From: an uncultured Clostridia bacterium | Lineage (GTDB): Bacteria > Bacillota > Clostridia > Oscillospirales > Ruminococcaceae | DNA length: 9,116 nt | Assembly (NCBI GenBank): GCA_947624425.1 | Contig: CANQKG010000045.1 | Coordinates: 1 to 9,116 of the forward strand | Reading direction: 5' to 3' | In this document: in pieces, positions 6,453 to 9,116 of the stretch | Layout: the number at the start of each line of letters is the position of its first letter | How positions within the stretch are numbered: position 1 is the stretch's first letter | Notes under the pieces: generated by a model | The model's database searches: none | What the model saw: the letters and a program-made list of their open reading frames with translations, nothing else | What the model was told of the DNA's origin: nothing | Position numbers and translations under genes: made by a program

Positions 6453-7493
6453 TTACAGCTTAGAGATTTCGGCAAGTAAAGCGGGCAGGATCTGATCCTC
6501 CGGCACCTTTTTAATGATCTCGCCCTTTCGGAACAAAACGGCGCAGCCGTCCCCGCCGGCAATGCCGACGTCGGCGTCCCGCGCTTCGCCGGGACCGTTC
6601 ACCACGCAGCCCATCACCGCCACCTTGATCGGCTTGCGGCAGCCGCGCAGACCTTCCTCCACCTTGGAAGCAAGCGGGATCAAATCGATTTTGGTGCGTC
6701 CGCAGGTCGGGCAGGAGACGATTTGAGGGCGATCTGGCAGCAGATCGAGGCTGTGCAGAATATCCTGCGCGGCGGCGATCTCACGGATCGGGTCGGCAGT
6801 GAGCGATACCCGAATTGTATCGCCGATTTCATCCAGCAGCAGGCTGCCGATCCCCACCGCGGATTTGATAAGTCCCATTCGCTCGGTACCTGCCTCAGTC
6901 ACGCCGAGATGAAGCGGATAATCACAGTCCGCCGCCAGCAATCGGTAGGCTTTGGTCATCAGCGCCACATTGCTCGATTTGAGCGAGATAACAATATCCC
7001 GAAAATCGAACCGCTCCAGCAGACCGATATGATAGTTTGCGCTTTCCACCAGCGCTTCCGGCGTCACGCCGCCATGCCGCGCCAATATCTCCTTTTCGAG
7101 CGAGCCGCCGTTGACCCCGATCCGGATCGGGATATGCCGCTTTCTGCAGGCGTCGGCGACCGCCTTTACCCGCTCGGACGAGCCGATGTTGCCGGGATTG
7201 ATCCGGATTTTATCCACTCCCTCGGCGGCGCACCGAAGCGCCAACCGATAGTCAAAATGGATATCCGCCACCACCGGTATTTTTACCGCCCGCTTCAGAG
7301 CGGGTATCAGTGCGACTGCATCCTCGTCCGGCACCGAAACGCGGACGATCTCACAGCCCGCCGCCTCCAGCTCCTCTGCCTGCCGGACATTCCCGGCAAT
7401 GTCGTTTGCCGGTACATTCAGCATCGACTGGATATAGATATGTCCGTCGCCTAAGGTGCAGTTTCCCACCCTGACTTTTTTTACCTGTCTCAT
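6453..7493 (-). CDS. ispG: 4-hydroxy-3-methylbut-2-en-1-yl diphosphate synthase (flavodoxin), IspG/GcpE
   Basis: IspG is the [4Fe-4S] enzyme that reductively opens 2-C-methyl-D-erythritol 2,4-cyclodiphosphate to HMBPP, the penultimate MEP step. The 346 residues match the usual length of the short bacterial form: a TIM-barrel N-terminal domain (about 1 to 245, with VADIHFDYRLA, KIRINPGNIG and IRIGVNGGSLE) and a C-terminal cluster-binding domain. The three cluster cysteines are visible as Cys261 and Cys264 in SCPTCGRT and Cys296 in MGCVVNGPGEA; Glu303 in PGE matches the conserved fourth ligand/catalytic Glu. The N-terminal motif usually read as QSMTNT is QSMLNV here. The ATG start has GGAAGG upstream that overlaps the rseP stop codon (TAG), with 13 bases between the genes, which suggests coupled translation. 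It lies in the same operon as dxr, so two enzymes of one pathway are co-expressed. Identification is very secure. Confidence 0.97.
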   Translation of the reverse strand: MRQVKKVRVGNCTLGDGHIYIQSMLNVPANDIAGNVRQAEELEAAGCEIVRVSVPDEDAVALIPALKRAVKIPVVADIHFDYRLALRCAAEGVDKIRINPGNIGSSERVKAVADACRKRHIPIRIGVNGGSLEKEILARHGGVTPEALVESANYHIGLLERFDFRDIVISLKSSNVALMTKAYRLLAADCDYPLHLGVTEAGTERMGLIKSAVGIGSLLLDEIGDTIRVSLTADPIREIAAAQDILHSLDLLPDRPQIVSCPTCGRTKIDLIPLASKVEEGLRGCRKPIKVAVMGCVVNGPGEARDADVGIAGGDGCAVLFRKGEIIKKVPEDQILPALLAEISKL

Positions 7494-7506
7494 ATTACTC
7501 GCCTTC

Positions 7507-8517
7507 CTAGAATAGGTGCAGAATATCCTTTGCGGTCACCGCGATCATCAAAAGCATCAAAAGCGACATACCGACCGCGTGAACCGCCGCTTCCACCGTC
7601 CGCTTGACCGGTTTCCTGAAAATCCATTCGATCAACACAAATACCAGCCGTCCGCCGTCCAGAGCCGGAACGGGCAGCAGATTGAAGATACCGACATTGA
7701 TGGTGAGCAATGCAAAGATCCAGAGGATCGAATCAAAATCCACAGCATACTCATGCAGCACGGCGCCTACCCCGACCGGACCGGACAATTCGTTGAAGCC
7801 GACCCTGCCGGTCAAAAGATCGCCCAGCGAACGCCAGACCAGCTTTGCCATATACCCCGTTGTCAAAACGGCATGGCGCGGCACTGACGTAAACGTTTTC
7901 TTCTCGCCGTACACCTTGAAATCGAGTTGCAGCCGGTTGTCCTGCATGGCAAACTGCACCGCGGGCAGAACGACCCGCTCCCCATTCCGCTTTACTTCGA
8001 TACGGGCGTTGCCGTTTTCGGCAAAGGTGAGGGCGTAGGACAGATCGTCCAGCGTTAAAATACGGGTGTCGTTCACTTTGAGGATCTGATCGTCCACAGA
8101 GAGCCCCGTCTGCTGCGACAGCGCGCCGTCGGCAAACTCGGCAATCACCGTGGTGCCGAGCGCGGGCTGCATGGCGGTAAAAATAAGAAGCACGATAAAG
8201 CCGAGGATCAGATTCATGGTGCCGCCTGCGATCAGCACCAGCACCCGCTTCCAGGGTGTTTGATTGACAAAGGCGTGCGGATCGGCGGACTCGCCGTCCT
8301 CCCCCTCCATGGCGACGTAGCCGCCGATCGGGAGCAGGCGCAGCGCATACTTGGTGCCGCCGCGATAAAACGAAAATAACTGCGGCCCCATGCCGATCGA
8401 AAATTCCTGCACTGTGACGCCGCAGGCTTTCGCCACCAGAAAATGACCCAGTTCATGCAGAGAGATCATCAGCCCGAACATGACGGCAACCGCCAGAACA
8501 GTAATCAAAACGGACAA
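7507..8517 (-). CDS. rseP: RseP/RasP-type site-2 intramembrane zinc metalloprotease
   Basis: This is a membrane-embedded site-2 protease that cleaves membrane segments of substrates such as anti-sigma factors or leftover signal peptides; its target here is unknown. The 336-residue protein has the expected order. A first membrane segment carries HELGH (His21, Glu22, His25: two zinc ligands and the catalytic Glu). A second membrane segment lies at about 92 to 115, a single PDZ-like domain at about 120 to 190, and a third membrane segment contains NLLPVPALDGG with Asp287 as third zinc ligand. A last membrane segment lies at about 313 to 330. The start is TTG: it places HELGH about 20 residues from the N-terminus as in the family, and GGTGAT lies just upstream. 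The next in-frame ATG (residue 13) would destroy the first membrane helix; a TTG at codon 4 is a weaker alternative. The gene sits between two MEP pathway genes, an order common in Clostridia that probably reflects co-transcription more than shared function. Confidence 0.96.
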   Translation of the reverse strand: MSVLITVLAVAVMFGLMISLHELGHFLVAKACGVTVQEFSIGMGPQLFSFYRGGTKYALRLLPIGGYVAMEGEDGESADPHAFVNQTPWKRVLVLIAGGTMNLILGFIVLLIFTAMQPALGTTVIAEFADGALSQQTGLSVDDQILKVNDTRILTLDDLSYALTFAENGNARIEVKRNGERVVLPAVQFAMQDNRLQLDFKVYGEKKTFTSVPRHAVLTTGYMAKLVWRSLGDLLTGRVGFNELSGPVGVGAVLHEYAVDFDSILWIFALLTINVGIFNLLPVPALDGGRLVFVLIEWIFRKPVKRTVEAAVHAVGMSLLMLLMIAVTAKDILHLF

Positions 8518-8537
8518 ACTATCACCGCTTCCACAAT

Positions 8538-9116
8538 CTAATTCAAAGAGGCGTATACATATTCTTTGGCACGGCGGTCTGCCTCATACACCTCGTCGAC
8601 GGTATATTCTCCCGTCTTTGCGGGAAGCTCCAATGCGCCGCAGACCAGCTTGCCGATCTGCAAAAAGGAGATTTTGCCGTCCAAAAAGAGAGAAACCGCC
8701 GCCTCATTTGCGCCGTTGACCAGCGCGGGATAAAGCCCGCCCCGCTCGATTGCCTCCCGACAGGCGGCAAGGCAGCGGAAGGTATCGGTATCCGGTTTAC
8801 CGAAGGTCAGCTGCGGATAATCCGCAAAGGAAAGAGGTTTCGTCGGACAGGAAAGACGATTCGGATAGGTCAGGGCATACTGGATCGGGATCTTCATATC
8901 CGGCACCCCAAGCTGTGCGATCACCGCGCAGTCCTGATATTCCACCATGGAGTGGATCACACTCTGCGGGTGGACAACGATCTCGACCTCCTGCGGCTTT
9001 TTCCCGAACAGCCAGACCGCCTCGATCAACTCCAGCCCCTTATTCATCAGTGTAGCAGAGTCAATGGTCACTTTTGCACCCATTGACCAGTTCGGGTGGC
9101 GCAATGCCTGTTCGGG
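8538..9116 (-). CDS. dxr: 1-deoxy-D-xylulose 5-phosphate reductoisomerase, C-terminal half (5' end outside window)
   Basis: Dxr (IspC) converts 1-deoxy-D-xylulose 5-phosphate to 2-C-methyl-D-erythritol 4-phosphate with NADPH, the first committed step of the MEP isoprenoid pathway, in the cytoplasm. The visible 192 residues are the catalytic and C-terminal parts of a protein that is usually about 380 to 400 residues; the NADPH-binding N-terminal domain is off the right edge. Family signatures are clear: HPNWSMG near the cut edge, then IDSATLMNKGLE, which holds substrate- and metal-binding residues, then HPQSVIHSMVEY and AQLGVPDMKIPIQYALTYP, and finally the C-terminal helical region with NGANEAA. 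The frame is open to the last base of the window, so the gene is cut by the edge and is not a short ORF. A small oddity is QDCAVIAQLG, where many homologues have DGSV. It ends with TAG, 20 bases before rseP. Identification is close to certain. Confidence 0.97.
   Translation of the reverse strand, partial: PEQALRHPNWSMGAKVTIDSATLMNKGLELIEAVWLFGKKPQEVEIVVHPQSVIHSMVEYQDCAVIAQLGVPDMKIPIQYALTYPNRLSCPTKPLSFADYPQLTFGKPDTDTFRCLAACREAIERGGLYPALVNGANEAAVSLFLDGKISFLQIGKLVCGALELPAKTGEYTVDEVYEADRRAKEYVYASLN

Larger units (their letters stand above)
2100..9116 (-). other. dxr-rseP-ispG-polC operon
   Basis: Four same-strand genes are separated by 20, 13 and 18 bases, each with a ribosome site in the gap or overlapping the previous stop, and no terminator-like hairpin is seen between them. 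This is the standard Clostridia arrangement, usually preceded by frr and cdsA (outside the window). No promoter is visible in the window, as the 5' end is cut. No clear hairpin terminator follows polC; only a T-rich stretch (about 2074 to 2083 on the minus strand) is present, so some read-through into the LCP gene is possible. Confidence 0.85.

Noticed and set aside
6723..7454. Plus-strand open frame of 243 codons.
   Set aside because: Antisense to ispG, which is complete with all cluster ligands.

Overview
The window is a compact, almost fully coding stretch in which every supported gene lies on the minus strand, so transcription runs from high to low coordinates. It looks like a Firmicutes chromosome, most likely a Clostridia member of moderate GC content. 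The evidence is a Gram-positive PolC-type replicative polymerase, the dxr-rseP-ispG-polC gene order common in Clostridia, a LytR-CpsA-Psr (LCP) cell-wall ligase, and a DUF3343/class V aminotransferase pair typical of anaerobic Firmicutes. A family-level call (for example Oscillospiraceae) is only a guess.

Layout, in transcription order: (1) the 3' part of dxr (9116 to 8538), rseP (8517 to 7507), ispG (7493 to 6453) and polC (6434 to 2100) are separated by only 13 to 20 bases and form one operon. Dxr and IspG are steps of the non-mevalonate (MEP) isoprenoid pathway, RseP is a site-2 membrane protease, and PolC is the replicative DNA polymerase. (2) After a 135-base gap holding a promoter-like sequence comes an LCP family gene (1964 to 708), closed by a strong intrinsic terminator. 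(3) A second small unit begins next to that terminator with its own candidate promoter. It contains a 72-residue DUF3343 (putative Se/S carrier-like) protein (603 to 385) and the first 107 codons of a cysteine-desulfurase-like class V aminotransferase (321 to the left edge).

Most of the window is ordinary housekeeping, and I do not see a clearly new biological system. The best candidates for a second look are two mutually exclusive RNA hairpins between DUF3343 and the aminotransferase gene, one of which would cover the aminotransferase ribosome binding site; the Se/S-handling gene pair itself, whose partners lie outside the window; the high share of non-ATG starts (four of the six visible starts); and small departures from family consensus in IspG and PolC. 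The long plus-strand open frames opposite polC and ispG are shadows. No tRNA, rRNA, CRISPR array, insertion sequence or phage feature was seen.
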